Below the pieces are notes generated by a model. It searched no databases, was not told where the DNA came from, and worked only from the letters and a program-made list of their open reading frames with translations. DNA of 64,000 bases, taken from contig CM067448.1 in NCBI GenBank assembly GCA_034508935.3, positions 7,688,387 to 7,752,386 of the forward strand. Reading direction: 5' to 3'. Origin of the DNA: Berghia stephanieae. Lineage: Eukaryota; Mollusca; Gastropoda; Nudibranchia; Aeolidiidae. Both the position numbers and the translations under genes were made by a program. Numbering within the stretch: position 1 is the first letter of the stretch; each line of letters begins with the position of its first letter. Below, piece by piece: positions 52,313 through 64,000 of this stretch.

Positions 52313-52860
52313 ACAATTTACCAGCCAGATTTTTAAAATATTATTATTTTTAATTTTTAAAAAATAATTTTTGTCGTGTTATCACTCGAATCTTATACAA
52401 AACGAACAAGTTCATACAATTCAAAATATCGGAATAGATAAGATAAGAGACAACACGAGTTGATCACTTTGGTCCACAATGGAAGTTCAAGTGTCGTCTC
52501 TCTGAACTCTTCAAAAACGACGTCAAAACGAATAATCAGTAGAGATAGTATACGAGAACACGATGGTTTTCCAGTAGTAAAAATGGTCACGGGCACACTC
52601 CTGGTGATAAGTAAACAAAGTGGTCCACAAGGCGTTAGCCCAACCTGTCACCGGAGACCGACCGATAAGATAAGAGGTTGGATTCACTCGTCAGTCCGCA
52701 CTCCGCACCCCTCCCCCACTAAATTATGTCGCATTGGGGTTCTTCTTTCTGGGTCATAAATTTCAAGAGGCCGGGATCCTATCCAGTTTATCTTCTTTCT
52801 TTTATCTAAGCGGGTTTGAGTTTCAAGAGACTTATCGGCTGTTTACGTTTTTGTTTTGTT
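52313..52860. other. Unassigned stretch
   Basis: Short open frames only, with no family resemblance. Confidence 0.4.
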
Positions 52861-52864
52861 TTTG

Positions 52865-52945
<81 letters not shown>

Positions 52946-52956
52946 TATATCTATTA

Positions 52957-53013
<57 letters not shown>
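52865..53013. repeat. (TCTA)n-(TA)n compound microsatellite
   Basis: About 20 TCTA units, a short transition, then about 29 TA units. The long open frames here are artefacts. Confidence 0.95.
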
Positions 53014-53018
<5 letters not shown>

Positions 53019-53493
53019 TTTATTTTTGTATTTTTTTCTTTGAGCTTTGTATGCCTGGGTAAATGACAACCTTTCATGAACACAATATGTAGGCTGTATA
53101 TTCTTATTCTTATAGCTTGGCACTTAGCACTGCTTTACTTTCCATGCCGGACGGAAGTGGAAGTGAGTTACATTCCTTCCAGACCCGGAAGTAGGCGTGA
53201 CTTGCTTCCTGGCTCGGAAATGGCTTACACTTTATCTGACTTTATCTTTGTGCCGGAAGCAGATAAATAATAAATACACAATTTGAGGTCTTAAATAAAA
53301 ATTACTTACATTGGCTGAATCATAAGCAAATTTGCCTTCATTAAAATCGATTAAACTTCATAATTTAGACGTCAATTCAGTTTTTATGGAGGTTTTTTCA
53401 TGTTGACATAGTACGTTTTGAGACAATGGGTCAGATTTCTTTACACAAGCAAGAAGAAAATATAGTGTAAGGGTAAAAATACAAACAACCCCA

Positions 53494-53754
53494 TTAACCC
53501 TCTCCTTACCAACTATAGGGAAATCGTCACATTCGTTACGATACAACCAACATTTTTCTTATTTAAATTTCTCTTGTACGTCATAAAATTTAAAGAAAAT
53601 GAACAGTGTGTTGTAGAGCCTATTTTGGTAGAGACATTATTTATCGCACGAACTTATTGCTATTGTGTTTGAGTGATAAAAAATATATTTTTGTGTTTGT
53701 TGGGTGTGAAGTTTTGGGGAAAATCTTGAAAATGGCTGGTAAGGAGAGAGTTAA
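53494..53754. mobile_element. MITE F copy
   Basis: The ends ttaaccctctccttaccaac and tggctggtaaggagagagtt are inverted repeats. The inside matches the copy in PSMG2 intron 6. Confidence 0.75.
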
Positions 53755-54340
53755 ATGTCTGCAATATCGTGTATGCAAGAGTAAGGAAGACAATAATTCA
53801 GAGTGACTATTCGCTGGTACTGACGAATAGACCCAAGTGTCTGTTCGTCATTGATGATCCAATTTACACCTTTGCGCTGCTCGTCAGAAGTTAGTTAGGT
53901 CGAATGAATGAATGGTTGCCAGAGAATTTGTTCGTTGAACGAGTAGCAGTAGACACAAGAGTAATTGAAATCTAATCATGTCCCTGTTTGAAACCAAGTA
54001 GTAGTTTCGTTCCAAAACAGGGATTGAGAGTCCAGTGGAGTCGAGATAGTTGGGTGGGAAAGGCCATGCACGTACACATAGAGGTACCCTCACTGTTGAT
54101 ATCTTTTTGCTTTCCTTTAAGCAAGAAATTTAGCCTGTGTTGCTCACTTTTCGGAACTGCGCTGCAGCTGAAACATTGGTTATCTCCGTAATTTTTCGAA
54201 ATATTTCCTTAAGACAAATTTCCTCCAAGGATAACAAAATGGAATAGGGATACTTTCAAAATTATTTTTAGGGATACAAATCATAGAAGGCTTTTAGAAG
54301 ACTCTTTTTAAAGATTTTTTTTGACAAGATGAAATCATGT
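53755..54340. other. Unassigned stretch
   Basis: No coding or repeat pattern recognised between MITE F and the (TA)n tract. Confidence 0.4.
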
Positions 54341-54347
54341 AAATTGA

Positions 54348-54351
54348 CATA

Positions 54352-54438
<87 letters not shown>
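54348..54438. repeat. (TA)n microsatellite
   Basis: About 45 TA units with one or two breaks. Confidence 0.95.
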
Positions 54439-54441
<3 letters not shown>

Positions 54442-54782
54442 TATGTTTTCTGACTGAAGAAAGTAAAATAATGTTTTGTCCGTGCAGATCAGTTGTACCT
54501 TCCACCCATGGTAGGTCAAAAGCACCCCCCCCCCCCTTTCCCACCCTTGTCCTCTTCCTTCGTTTTTATGAAAGGAGATAACGCCAACAAGAAATGGTTT
54601 AAAAGAGTAAACAAAGTTTAATCATAAAAATAATGGATATGTAAAAGTATAACGTTGATTGCACGTGGTTTTCATCTCATAACAAAAGGCATCATTTGTC
54701 TATGCAAGATAAAATAGCAAAATATGATTGTTCATATGATATCAACATTTAGGCATTGGTACAGTACATTCCAATAATAAGG

Positions 54783-55079
54783 TTCAACAGTCGTGACGTC
54801 ACTTCCCTTGTAATGAAGCATATTAACTGGTTCTAAACTATCGGAACAATGGCGGACACCATTATCTCCATCACCGCCCTTATGAAATACTCCCCCGACC
54901 AGTTTATAAGAGTATCCAGAGGAGGAAAACATTCTAAATTTGATCATGTTTTGACTTTTATATATTCTGATCACATAACATGTGAAAAAGTTCTAGTCAG
55001 CATGAAGAATAAGTACCGATTTTCTTTGTTTAGAACCAAGCTACTGGTTGTTGGGCGGACGTGACATCAGACTGTTGAA
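54783..55079 (-). mobile_element. MITE D copy (reverse, best termini)
   Basis: Ends ttcaacagtcgtgacgtcac and gtgacatcagactgttgaa pair as inverted repeats. This copy shows the family termini most clearly. Confidence 0.8.
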
Positions 55080-55299
55080 TCCTATTACGATATGTTTTGG
55101 GAAAAGGCATATATTGGACAATTTAGCGGTATGTTGGAAAGTTGATCATTGTTCAGTTTGGGCATTTCATTAAATGTTACTCAATCCGGTATAATATCGG
55201 ATGAATCAAATACCGAAAATTGAATTAAAGGAAAATTAATCAGAAAAATAGCATTTTAATTTCCTACACATTAGGAATGCAACCCTAAAAAAAAAACAG

Positions 55300-55557
55300 T
55301 CCTTCAGATCAATGGAACCAGAGTTTATCCTGGTTTCTATAGCGTGAAACAGACAATAGCAATTGCTTGCTATCCTTCGGTTAGGACGCTAGTCTATAGC
55401 AATGTACTTTCCGCCGGATCTAACAGATCCAGCTACCCCAATCACTGCAGAGTGGATATGTGGGTCAGAAAAAAAAAATTCGACTGCTCCCGGGATCGAC
55501 TTCGATCCCTTTGATTGTGAAGCGAGTGCTCTACCAACTGAGCTATTGGGGCCCCCA
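55300..55557 (-). repeat. tRNA-derived SINE, family b
   Basis: Reverse copy with head ctctaccaactgagctattg and body gacaatagcaattgcttgct. Confidence 0.8.
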
Positions 55558-55674
55558 ATGCAACCCCACCTTTACCCTAAATACACAGAAATACACTTAG
55601 CCAAACAATAAATATAATTTCCAAAATTCAAATCATCCCTACGTAATAACTTTCTGAAACGGCTGGTAACGTAA

Positions 55675-55910
55675 TAGGGAATGAGATTAGCGGAACAGTA
55701 GCGTCCCTTGATTGGACGTCACCCATAGTCTGTGACGTCACCGGCGGAAAAGTTATTAGAAAGAGAACGTCATGTTGGTTGTGCGCATGCGTCTCTCGTC
55801 CTCGCAACCAACATGACGTTCTCTCTCAATAACTTTTCCGCCGGTGACGTCACAGACTATGGGTGACGTCCAATCAAGGGACGCTACTATTCCGCTAATC
55901 TCATTCCCTA
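55675..55910. mobile_element. MITE A, foldback copy 2
   Basis: Arms of about 113 bp (55675-55787 and 55803-55910), almost perfect inverses, meeting over a short centre. Each arm holds tgtgacgtcaccggcg and caagggacgctac in inverse order. Confidence 0.88.
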
Positions 55911-56477
55911 TAGATAGAATGCGCTTGGCCAAGGAGTTCACAACATTGCCACCCGGAAGTATAGATAGTATGCAGATGACGTCACTCAGGTCTTTGTTAT
56001 TGTTTTTGCCATCCGCGTTTGTGAGTTGTTCTCACTAAACTGTATTAACCAGACTATAGATAGTATGCGCTTGGCCAAGGAGTTCACAACATTGCCAAAC
56101 GGAAGTATAACGGACCAACACACAAACTCTGTGTAACCATGAACTTTTATAGTCTGGTTAATACAGTTTAGTGAGAACAACTCACAAACGCGGGTGGCAA
56201 AAACAATAACAAAGGCCTGAGTGACGTCATCTGCATACTATCTATAAAAGTTCATGGTTACACAGAGTTTGTGTGTTGGTCCGTTATACTTCCGGATGGC
56301 AATGTTGTGAACTCCTTGGCCAAGCGCATTCTATCTATAACGGACCAACACACAAACTCTGTGTAACCATGAACTTTTATAGTCTGGTTAATACAGTTTA
56401 GTGAGAACAACTCACAAACGCGGATGGCAAAAACAATAACAAAGGCCTGAGTGACGTCATCTGCATACTATCTATAG
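55911..56477. mobile_element. Three MITE B copies nested in one another
   Basis: Outer forward copy: 55911-55960 plus 56338-56477, split at its own internal TA (ccggaagta | taacggacc). Middle reverse copy: 55961-56056 plus 56244-56337, split at its own internal TA (accagacta | taaaagttc). Inner forward copy: about 56057-56243, whole. Every junction falls at TATA, and each split copy reads on across the insertion. Confidence 0.88.
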
Positions 56478-56611
56478 CGTTGGATCAAGTCAGACAGGTT
56501 TTAATATGCCAAACACAGTGATAAAACTCAATTAAAGGAAAACAATATTTGGCAGCAAAACTTTGGCTTATAACACGTGATTCACCGCCTCAAATCGTCG
56601 CCATCGTTGAC

Positions 56612-56806
56612 TTATGGCCTGATACTGACCAAAAAAATGACGTCAAAAGACACGTCTTTGGCCACAAAAGAAAACAAATCGTGAGTTGTATTCAATCATT
56701 CAACCAATGGAATTACTTGTTTCCTTGAGCTCTACTAACATCTCGCTTGACGCTGCACAAACCTAAAAAATGACGTCAAACTGCCAGTCCTAGAGGGTTC
56801 TAGCGT
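56612..56806 (-). mobile_element. MITE C copy (reverse)
   Basis: Starts ggcctgatactgacc, contains tgacgtcaaaagacacgtct and tgacgtcaaactgccag. The right end is replaced after gagggttcta. Confidence 0.7.
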
Positions 56807-56825
56807 AGCCATCGTTATGTTATAG

Positions 56826-57022
56826 CCTGACACTGAAACCCAAAAAGACTGGCATTTTGACGTCATTGTTTGGTTTTTGCACCGTCTTGTGAGTTGTCGT
56901 TAGTAGAGGTCATGGAAACAAATTATTTCATTGGTTGAACTATTGAATACAACTCACGGTTTGTTTTCTTTTGTGGCCAAAGACTGGCATTTTGACGTCA
57001 TTTTTTGGTCAGTGTCAGGCTA
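56826..57022 (+). mobile_element. MITE C copy (full)
   Basis: Ends tagcctgacactga and tcagtgtcaggcta are exact inverses. About 197 bp, noncoding. Confidence 0.82.
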
Positions 57023-57077
57023 TAAGTTAAAGATGGCTACGGTTCTCGTGTCAGCCCGTAGCCATCGTTAACATATA

Positions 57078-57265
57078 TAGATAGTATGCAGATGACGTCT
57101 CTCAGGCCTTTGTTATTGTTTTTGCCATCCGCGTTTGTGAGTTGTTCTCACTAAACTGTATTAACCAGACTATAAAAGTTCATAGTTACACAGAGTTTGT
57201 GTGTTGGTCCGTTATACTTCCGGATGGCAATGTTGTGAACTCCTTGGCCAAGCGCATTCTATCTA
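57078..57265 (-). mobile_element. MITE B copy
   Basis: Full reverse copy, sharing its terminal TATA with the next, forward copy. The pair forms an inverted structure. Confidence 0.8.
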
Positions 57266-57453
57266 TAGATAGTATGCGCTTGGCTAAGAATCTCATAACA
57301 TTGCCATCCGGAAGTATAACGGACCAACACACAAAACTGTGTGTATCCATGAACTTTTATAGTCTGGTTAATACAGTTCAGTGAGAATCACTCACAAACG
57401 CGGATGGCAAAATATAACAACAAATGCTTGAGTGACGTCATCTTCAAACTAAC
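57266..57453 (+). mobile_element. MITE B copy
   Basis: Full forward copy, tagatagtatgcgcttggct to cttcaaactaacta. Confidence 0.8.
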
Positions 57454-57454
57454 T

Positions 57455-57654
57455 ATAGCCTGACACCAGAACCCTCTAGGACTTATAGTTTGACGTCATT
57501 TTTTCAGGTTTGTGCAGCGTCTAGTGAGTTGTCGTTAGTGTAGCTCACGGTAACAAGTGATTCCATTTGTTGAACTAATGAATACAACTCACGATTTTTT
57601 TTGTGGCCAAAGACTTGTCTTTTGACGTAATTTTTTTGGTCAGTGTCAGGCTAT
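57455..57654 (+). mobile_element. MITE C copy (full)
   Basis: Ends tagcctgacaccag and ggtcagtgtcaggctata, noncoding; directly abuts the preceding MITE B. Confidence 0.8.
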
Positions 57655-57734
57655 ATATGTTAAGAATGACTTCGGTCACATTGGCATTCTATTTGGGTTG
57701 ACCCAAATTTCAACAATTGAATTTAAAGGTTGTT

Positions 57735-58020
57735 TTTTTTAAGGGTTTTATGGCGCTTACGACACATTTCGGTCATTTCAGCGACAGTTAAAAAAAAAAG
57801 GTAGAAAAAGGGATCGTTGAAAAAAATGTAGATTTACAATGTAAAAGCACAATGATAAAATGTAAAACAAAAAGGGAATGTCGCAAATAACGAGCAGATG
57901 TGGATTACAAGAGCACACCAACAGTGGGATTAGTTTGAGATCACCTAATAGCATGTCGTTGTTTATTAGACATCCTGACAAAAGCACAGGTCCCCAAAGA
58001 GGAATATGATTTAAAAATTT
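57735..58020 (-). repeat. Repeat E 3' part
   Basis: Reverse copy with aagggttttatggcgctta at the left (the E tail) and agcacaggtccccaaagagg at the right; more diverged than other copies. Confidence 0.55.
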
Positions 58021-58027
58021 TAAAAAT

Positions 58028-58180
58028 TCCATTTATTCACCCCATAGAGGAAATTGTCTCTAGGGTCTAGGGAATACTGGAATAACCCAGGCGTCAGCCG
58101 CAGTGCAGCGCGCAAATTGAGCTAGGGTGTGATCGAACTCGGTACCTTTCAGGCACGAAGCAAAGACCGTACCCTGAGCC
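58028..58180 (-). repeat. tRNA-derived SINE, family c (shortened)
   Basis: Contains tttattcaccccatagagga, aacccaggcgtcagccgcag and the tRNA-like head ggtacctttcaggcacgaag; the middle is shortened relative to 39148-39362. Confidence 0.7.
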
Positions 58181-58456
58181 ATGCTGATTATAATTCATGA
58201 TATTGAAAACAAAAAAAATATAACAGTATATAACAGAGAGATATTTACAATGACAAAAAAATCTTCTCCAAAGGGAAAATGGTTAGAATAACTAAATGAT
58301 AATTTAAAAAAACTAACAAGTTACTTATATTATTATTACGCTCCACCTCTATACAGGTGCACAGCGGCGCTTTACAATATTACATGTCATTCAAATATTC
58401 ATTCACCAAATTAATTCGACAATACAAATTGAGAGAAACACAGATACAGAAACACA

Positions 58457-58460
58457 CACA

Positions 58461-58508
<48 letters not shown>
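58457..58508. repeat. (CA)n microsatellite
   Basis: About 26 CA units. Confidence 0.95.
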
Positions 58509-58511
<3 letters not shown>

Positions 58512-58739
58512 CAAACAAGCAAACACGAATACAATAAAATTTGTATCTTTCAATTACTTTTAATTTAGGTGTTCTGTTTTTGTATGGTTTTATTCTGTTG
58601 TTTTGTTTGCTTTTTTTTTTTTTGTTCGTGTGTGTGTCTTTGGTTATTATTTCAAAAGGGGGAGGGGGAGGGAGGGGTTTTTAATTGAACAAACGTTTGT
58701 ACATTAATATTTAACAATGCAGAGGAATAATTAGTTTCC

Positions 58740-58870
58740 GAGAAATGCAACACTTAGACGTGACATCTAGTCGAAAGGTGTGTTGTGACGATGCTACCCG
58801 GCGGGTTCGCGACGGTGCACGAATGCGGACCGGACTTTGCTGATTGGGTCGATCGTCATAACATAGTAGT
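58740..58870 (+). mobile_element. LINE 3' scrap
   Basis: gcgggttcgcgacggtgcac and gatcgtcataacatagta match the reverse complement of 25925-26000, which is LINE C-terminal sequence. Confidence 0.5.
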
Positions 58871-59550
58871 GTGAACCATAAGAGGCTGCTGCTTAGACGT
58901 GGCACAGACAGAAGGCAGGAAAAACTGTGATGGTCAGATGGTAGGCAGACGATACGGAGATCTAGAGTCCACCAACCAATTAATTGGCGTTCTCTGGAGA
59001 GAAAAAAACTCGTGTTTAGAAATTTGCCAACCCCCCCCCCCCCCAAAAAAAAAAAATAATAAAAAACCCAACAAAACAAAACAAACTCGTCCTTCAAATG
59101 TCGATCGATTTAAATATGATCCTCCTCTTGGCGAAGTGGATAAAAATCTGGGACACTAAGGAAGACTTCTCAAAGTGCGAATTCCCAGGTTTGAGAGTTT
59201 TTGCCAAGATGAGAGTCATTTAAATCGATCAATATTTTGAAGGATGAGTTTTCTGGCCAAATTTTCTGATTCGAGTGTTTCCAGGCTAGGGCGGGCAGTT
59301 AACTGGTCAATACAAGCACACATGAAAGGTAAAGGTCACTAAGGGTGATCAAAATACAATTGGATTGAATACGGAGGTGAGCTGACCTAATCTTTGATTT
59401 TTTTTTTTTAAAGATGGGTTTTTAAATTTTGGCCAGAAAACTACATCAAATCAATATCGTTCGATTAAAATGACACCCCCCCCCCCCTCTTGTCAAAACT
59501 CTCAACACCGGGAGCTTTCTTGAATGTTCTTGAAGTCCCAGGTTTGAGAG
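58871..59550. other. Unassigned stretch
   Basis: Contains C- and A-runs (59031-59057) and a C-run (59476-59487). No gene recognised. Confidence 0.4.
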
Positions 59551-59555
59551 TCTTA

Positions 59556-59685
<130 letters not shown>

Positions 59686-60097
59686 ATATTGCATTCCATA
59701 AAAAGGACTTTTTTGTACAGCCAAATAATCTGTATCTTTATTGTTATCATTTACTAAATAAGAAAGATTGATAATGGAAATATGATGTATAAATTCTAAA
59801 TAAGAAGCGGTTTCACAGCCAGAGCCGCGCTTTATATATGCATAATTTCAACACTGCAAAATAGTTTAAAATGTCACTATAAATTAAAAATTGAAGATGA
59901 GGGTCATTTTAATCAACCGACATTTGGCCAATATTTAAAGAATGAGTAGGGTTTTTTTTAGGGTACGACAGTGTGAGACGTTACACCGGCGGTAAACTTC
60001 GAGCATTTTTTCTCGCATGTAAGCATGTTATTGGAATGTCAATAGGAATTTTTTAAAATGAATGCAATCCTGCAGCTCGTCAATTTACGAAATCACG

Positions 60098-61510
60098 TGA
60101 CGGTCTCTACATCTTCTATCTTGTGATGAGATGATATTCATGTCGATTTGAGGTCTGATACAAAGACAGTTGCCACACTGTACATGTTATATCTTGTGAT
60201 AAGATACTCATGTCGATTTGAAGTCTGATACAAAGACAGTTGCCACACTGTACATGTTATATCTTGTGAAAAGATACTCATGTCGATTTGAAGTCTGGAT
60301 CAAAGACAGTTGTCACACTGTACATGTTATATCTTGTGATAAGATACTCATGTCGATTTGAGGTCTGATACAAAGACAGTTGCCACACTGTAAATGTTAT
60401 ATCTTGTGATAAGATACTCATGTCGATTTGAGTCTGATACAAAGACAATTGCCACACTGTACATGTTATATCTTGTGATAATATACTCATGTCGATTTGA
60501 AGTCTGGTACAAAGACAGTTGCCACACTGTACATGTTATATCTTGTGATAAGATACTCATGTCGATTTGAAGTCTGATACAAAGACAATTGCCACACTGT
60601 ACATGTTATATCTTGTGATAAGATACTCATGTCGATTTGAAGTCTGATACAAAGACAGTTGCCACACTGTACATGTTATATCTTGTGATAAGATACTCAT
60701 GTCGATTTGAAGTCTGGTACAAAGACAGTTGCCACACTGTACATGTTATATCTTGTGAAAAGATACTCTTGTCGATTTGAAGTCTGGACCAAAGACAGTT
60801 GCCACACTGTACATGTTATATCTTGTGATAATATACTCATGTCGATTTGAAGTCTGGACCAAAGACAATTGCCACACTGTACATGTTATATCTTGTGAAA
60901 AGATACTCATGTCGATTTGAAGTCTGATACAAAGACAGTTGCCACACTTTACATGTTATATCTTGTGAAAAGATACTCATGTCGATTTGAAGTCTGATAC
61001 AAAGACAGTTGCCACACTGTACATGTTATATCTTGTGAAAAGATACTCATGTCGATTTGAAGTCTAGATCAAAGACAGTTGCCACACTGTACATGTTATA
61101 TCTTGTGAAAAGATACTCATGTCGATTTGAAGTCTGATACAAAGACAGTTGCCACACTGTACATGTTATATCTTGTGATAAGATACTCATGTCGATTTGA
61201 AGTCTGGTACAAAGACAGTTGCCACACTGTACATGTTATATCTTGTGATAAGATACTCATGTCGATTTGAAGTCTGGATCAAAGACAGTTGCCACACTGT
61301 ACATGTTATATCTTGTGATAATATACTCATGTCGATTTGACGTCTGATACAAAGACAGTTGCCACACTGTACATGTTATATCTTGTGATAAGATACTCAT
61401 GTCGATTTGACGTCTGATACAAAGACGATTGCCACACTGTACATGTTATATCTTGTGAAAAGATACTCATGTCGATTTGAAGTCTGGTACAAAGACGATT
61501 GCCACACCGT
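60098..61510 (+). repeat. 70-bp satellite array, about 20 units
   Basis: Each unit has catgtcgatttgaagtctga, acaaagacagttgccacact and gtacatgttatatcttgtga. Variants are gataagata/gaaaagata and gatac/ggatc. Units are very similar throughout. Short open frames on minus (60278-60560) are artefacts of the period. Confidence 0.93.
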
Positions 61511-64000
61511 ACTCAAAGGACAAGGATTACAATGAACACACATTAGACCAGATGTATTCAATTCCAATCTATGTCAAATATGGCTGACTCGGAAGATTAC
61601 ATTCGTGTCAATTTGAAGTTCAAAAAAAAAAAAACACAGACGATTGCTACACTGTACTCAAGGGACAAGGATTACAATGAACAAATATAGATTAGATGTA
61701 TTCAACTCATCCTTTCTATGTCAAACACTTTATGCACTGGACAAAAGTATCTATGACCAGTCATTAGTGAGTACGGCAGTCATGTTAAACATGGGATTTA
61801 TGGGAATATCAATAAGCCATTTAAAAAAGGAAAAATAAAAGGAATGCAGTCCTGTGGCCGTCAATTTACGAAACCACGTGATGGACTCTACATCTTCTAT
61901 CTTGTGATAATATACTCATGTCGATTTGACGTCTGATACAAAGACAGTTGCCACACTGTACATGTTATATCTTGTGAAAAGATACTCATGTCGATTTGAA
62001 GTCTGGACCAAAGACAGTTGCCACACTGTAATCAAGGGACAAAGGTTTATAATGGACACAAATAGATGTATTCAACTCATTCTATCTATGTCAAAACATG
62101 GCTGACTCAGATGTCATTCATGTCGATTTGAAGTCAGAAGACAAAGACAATTGCCACACTGTACATGTTATATTTTGTGAAAAGATACTCATGTCGAATT
62201 GAAGTCTTGAAGACAGACAATTGCCACACTGTACTCAAGGGACAAGGATTATAAATAACACACACAGATGTATTCAACCCATCCTATCTATGTCAACAAT
62301 GGCTGACTCGGAAGATTCCATTCATGTTAATTTCAAGTCTGAAGACCGTTTCATTGACACACTTTATCCATTGGAAAAGAGTATCCATGACCAGTCATTT
62401 GTGAGTACAGCAAACATGTTAAACATTGGACTTATTCTAATATCAAAATGCCTTGTTTGAATTTCAATATGGATTTAGAAAACAGTTTTTAGGAATGAAA
62501 AAATAATTGATGGAATCATTTGGCATTCACCGAATGACAAAAAGCAAAAACAAAAAAAAAACATAAAACAGACTAAAATAAACAAAAAAAAAAAAAAAAA
62601 AAAAACACAGTTCTAGAGACCGTCAATTTCTGAGACCACGTGATGATATTAACATCTTTCACCGTGTGAAAATGTCATGGGATACCGGATATGTCATCCA
62701 CGTCGATTTGAAGGCGGAGGATAAGGTGATTGCGTCACGGTTTGCAGGGAACAAGGATTACAATGAACACATAGATTAGAGGGATTCAGTCCATTTCATA
62801 CGTGTACAACATTTCTGGCTCGGAAGATGCAATTCATGTCAATTTGAAGTCAAAAGACAAATACAATTGATACACGGTACATCTTCTATCTTGTGATAAG
62901 ATACTAAAGTCGATTTGAAGACTGGAACACAGACAGTTACTACACTGTATTCATGGACAAAATATTATAAAGAGAACATATTATAGACGGATTCAACCCA
63001 ATCTATCTATGTCATACATGGCTCACTCGGAGGATGTCATTCGTGTCAATTTGATTTTTTAAAAATAAAGACGATTGCTACACTGTACTCAAGGGACAAG
63101 GATTACAATGAACAAATAGATTAGATGTATACAACTCATCCTTTCTATGTCAAACACTTTATGCACTGGACAAGAGTATCTATGACCAGTCATTAGTGAG
63201 TACGGCAGTCATGTTAAACATGGGATTTATGGGAATATCAATAAGCCATTTAAAAAAAGGAATGAAGTTCTGGAGGCCGTCAATTTACGAAACCACGTGA
63301 TGGACTCTACATCTTCTATCTTGTGATGAGATATTCGTGTCGATTTGAAGTTAGAATACAAAGACAATTGCCACACTGTACATGTTATATCTTGTAAAAA
63401 GATACTCATGTCGATTTGAAGTCTGGGACAAAGACGATTGCCACACTGTACTCAAAGGACAAGGATTACAATGAAAACACATTAGACCAGAAGTATTCAA
63501 TTCCAATCTATGTCAAATACGGCTGACTCGGAAGATGCCATTCGTGTCAATTTGAAGTTTTTAAAAAACACAGACGATTGCCACACTGTACTCAAGGGAC
63601 AAGGATTACAATGAACAAATATAGATTAGATGTATACAACTCATCCTTTCTATGTCAAACACTTTATGCACTGGACAAGAGTATCTATGACCAGTCATTA
63701 GTGAGTACGGCAGTCATGTTAAACATGGGATTTATGGGAATATCAATAAGCCATTTAAAAAAAGGAATGAAGTCCTGGAGGCCGTCAATTTACGAAACCA
63801 CGTGATGGACTCTACATCTTCTATCTTGTGATGAGATATTCGTGTCGATTTGAAGTTAGAATACAAAGACAATTGCCACACTGTACATGTTATATCTTGT
63901 GAAAAGATACTCATGTCGATTTGAAGTCTGGGACAAAGACGATTGCCACACTGTACTCAAAGGACAAGGATTACAATGAAAACACATTAGACCAGAAGTA
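61511..64000 (+). repeat. Long-unit repeat related to the 70-bp satellite
   Basis: Longer cassettes carry gctgactcggaagat, a diverged satellite core, actcaagggacaaggattac and an ATG frame beginning MPHCTQGTRITMNKYRLDV. The last two (from about 63060 and 63565) are nearly identical with a period near 506 bp. Earlier ones at 61580, 62100, 62290 and 62820 are more diverged. The array runs past the window end. Confidence 0.8.
62609..62779 (+). pseudogene. Coding-like segment in the long repeat
   Basis: An uninterrupted frame of 56 codons reads PRDDINIFHRVKMSWDTG, then VIHVDLKAEDKVIASRF and NKDYNEHID before a stop. Other copies in the array keep the pattern HV(D/N)LKSED.TIATLYS.DKDYNE with base changes and frame breaks. 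The family is not recognised; it could be a duplicated exon of an unknown gene. Confidence 0.3.

Noticed and set aside
60098-61510. CRISPR-like regular spacing of a 70-bp unit
   Set aside because: Whole units repeat without unique spacers, and the context is animal DNA with introns. It is a satellite.

Overview
The window is animal nuclear DNA, AT-rich and heavily repeated. It holds two intron-bearing host genes in a sea of mobile elements. Many tRNA-derived SINEs, palindromic MITEs, hAT and piggyBac relics, a DIRS fossil and long microsatellites suggest a marine invertebrate. An echinoderm or hemichordate-like deuterostome is my guess from overall texture, not something the sequence proves. 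No rRNA, intact tRNA gene, CRISPR array or prokaryotic operon was seen.

Layout. 0-0.7 kb: probable LTR fossil. 1.1-5.1 kb: three copies of a dispersed repeat around a 107-bp tandem array. 6.9-9.6 kb: a dead piggyBac transposase whose coding sequence has grown into a 59-bp and a 45-bp tandem array. 10.16-22.01 kb, minus strand: HAUS4 (augmin complex subunit, spindle microtubule branching) in nine exons; its introns hold SINEs, MITEs, a LINE tail and a DIRS fossil inserted in another repeat. 23.2-25.0 kb: a near-perfect giant palindrome built of ~397-bp units that each contain a tRNA-like segment. 26.5-28.3 kb: an internally deleted hAT element. 28.4-28.9 kb: a foldback element followed by a hammerhead-like motif. 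29.7-37.8 kb, plus strand: PSMG2 (proteasome assembly chaperone 2) in seven exons. A hAT MITE lies just before its start codon, a LINE sits at a splice donor, and a TG-rich minisatellite begins right after its stop.

38.7-42.3 kb: SINEs, two tandem copies of repeat E and a LINE fragment. 42.33-45.73 kb: an almost complete hAT transposon with terminal repeats and target duplication. 45.7-57.7 kb: a MITE graveyard (families A to D), including copies nested three deep, and a second copy of the deleted hAT element. 57.7-60.1 kb: SINE and LINE scraps and microsatellites. 60.1-64.0 kb: a 70-bp satellite passing into longer repeats with a coding-like core, running off the window end.

HAUS4 and PSMG2 act in separate processes and appear to be simple neighbours. 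They are divergently placed, with HAUS4 starting at 22,011 on minus and PSMG2 at 29,699 on plus, and 7.7 kb of repeats between. Family letters A to F for repeats are my own labels. Gene identities rest on remembered human protein sequences; splice sites were read by eye.
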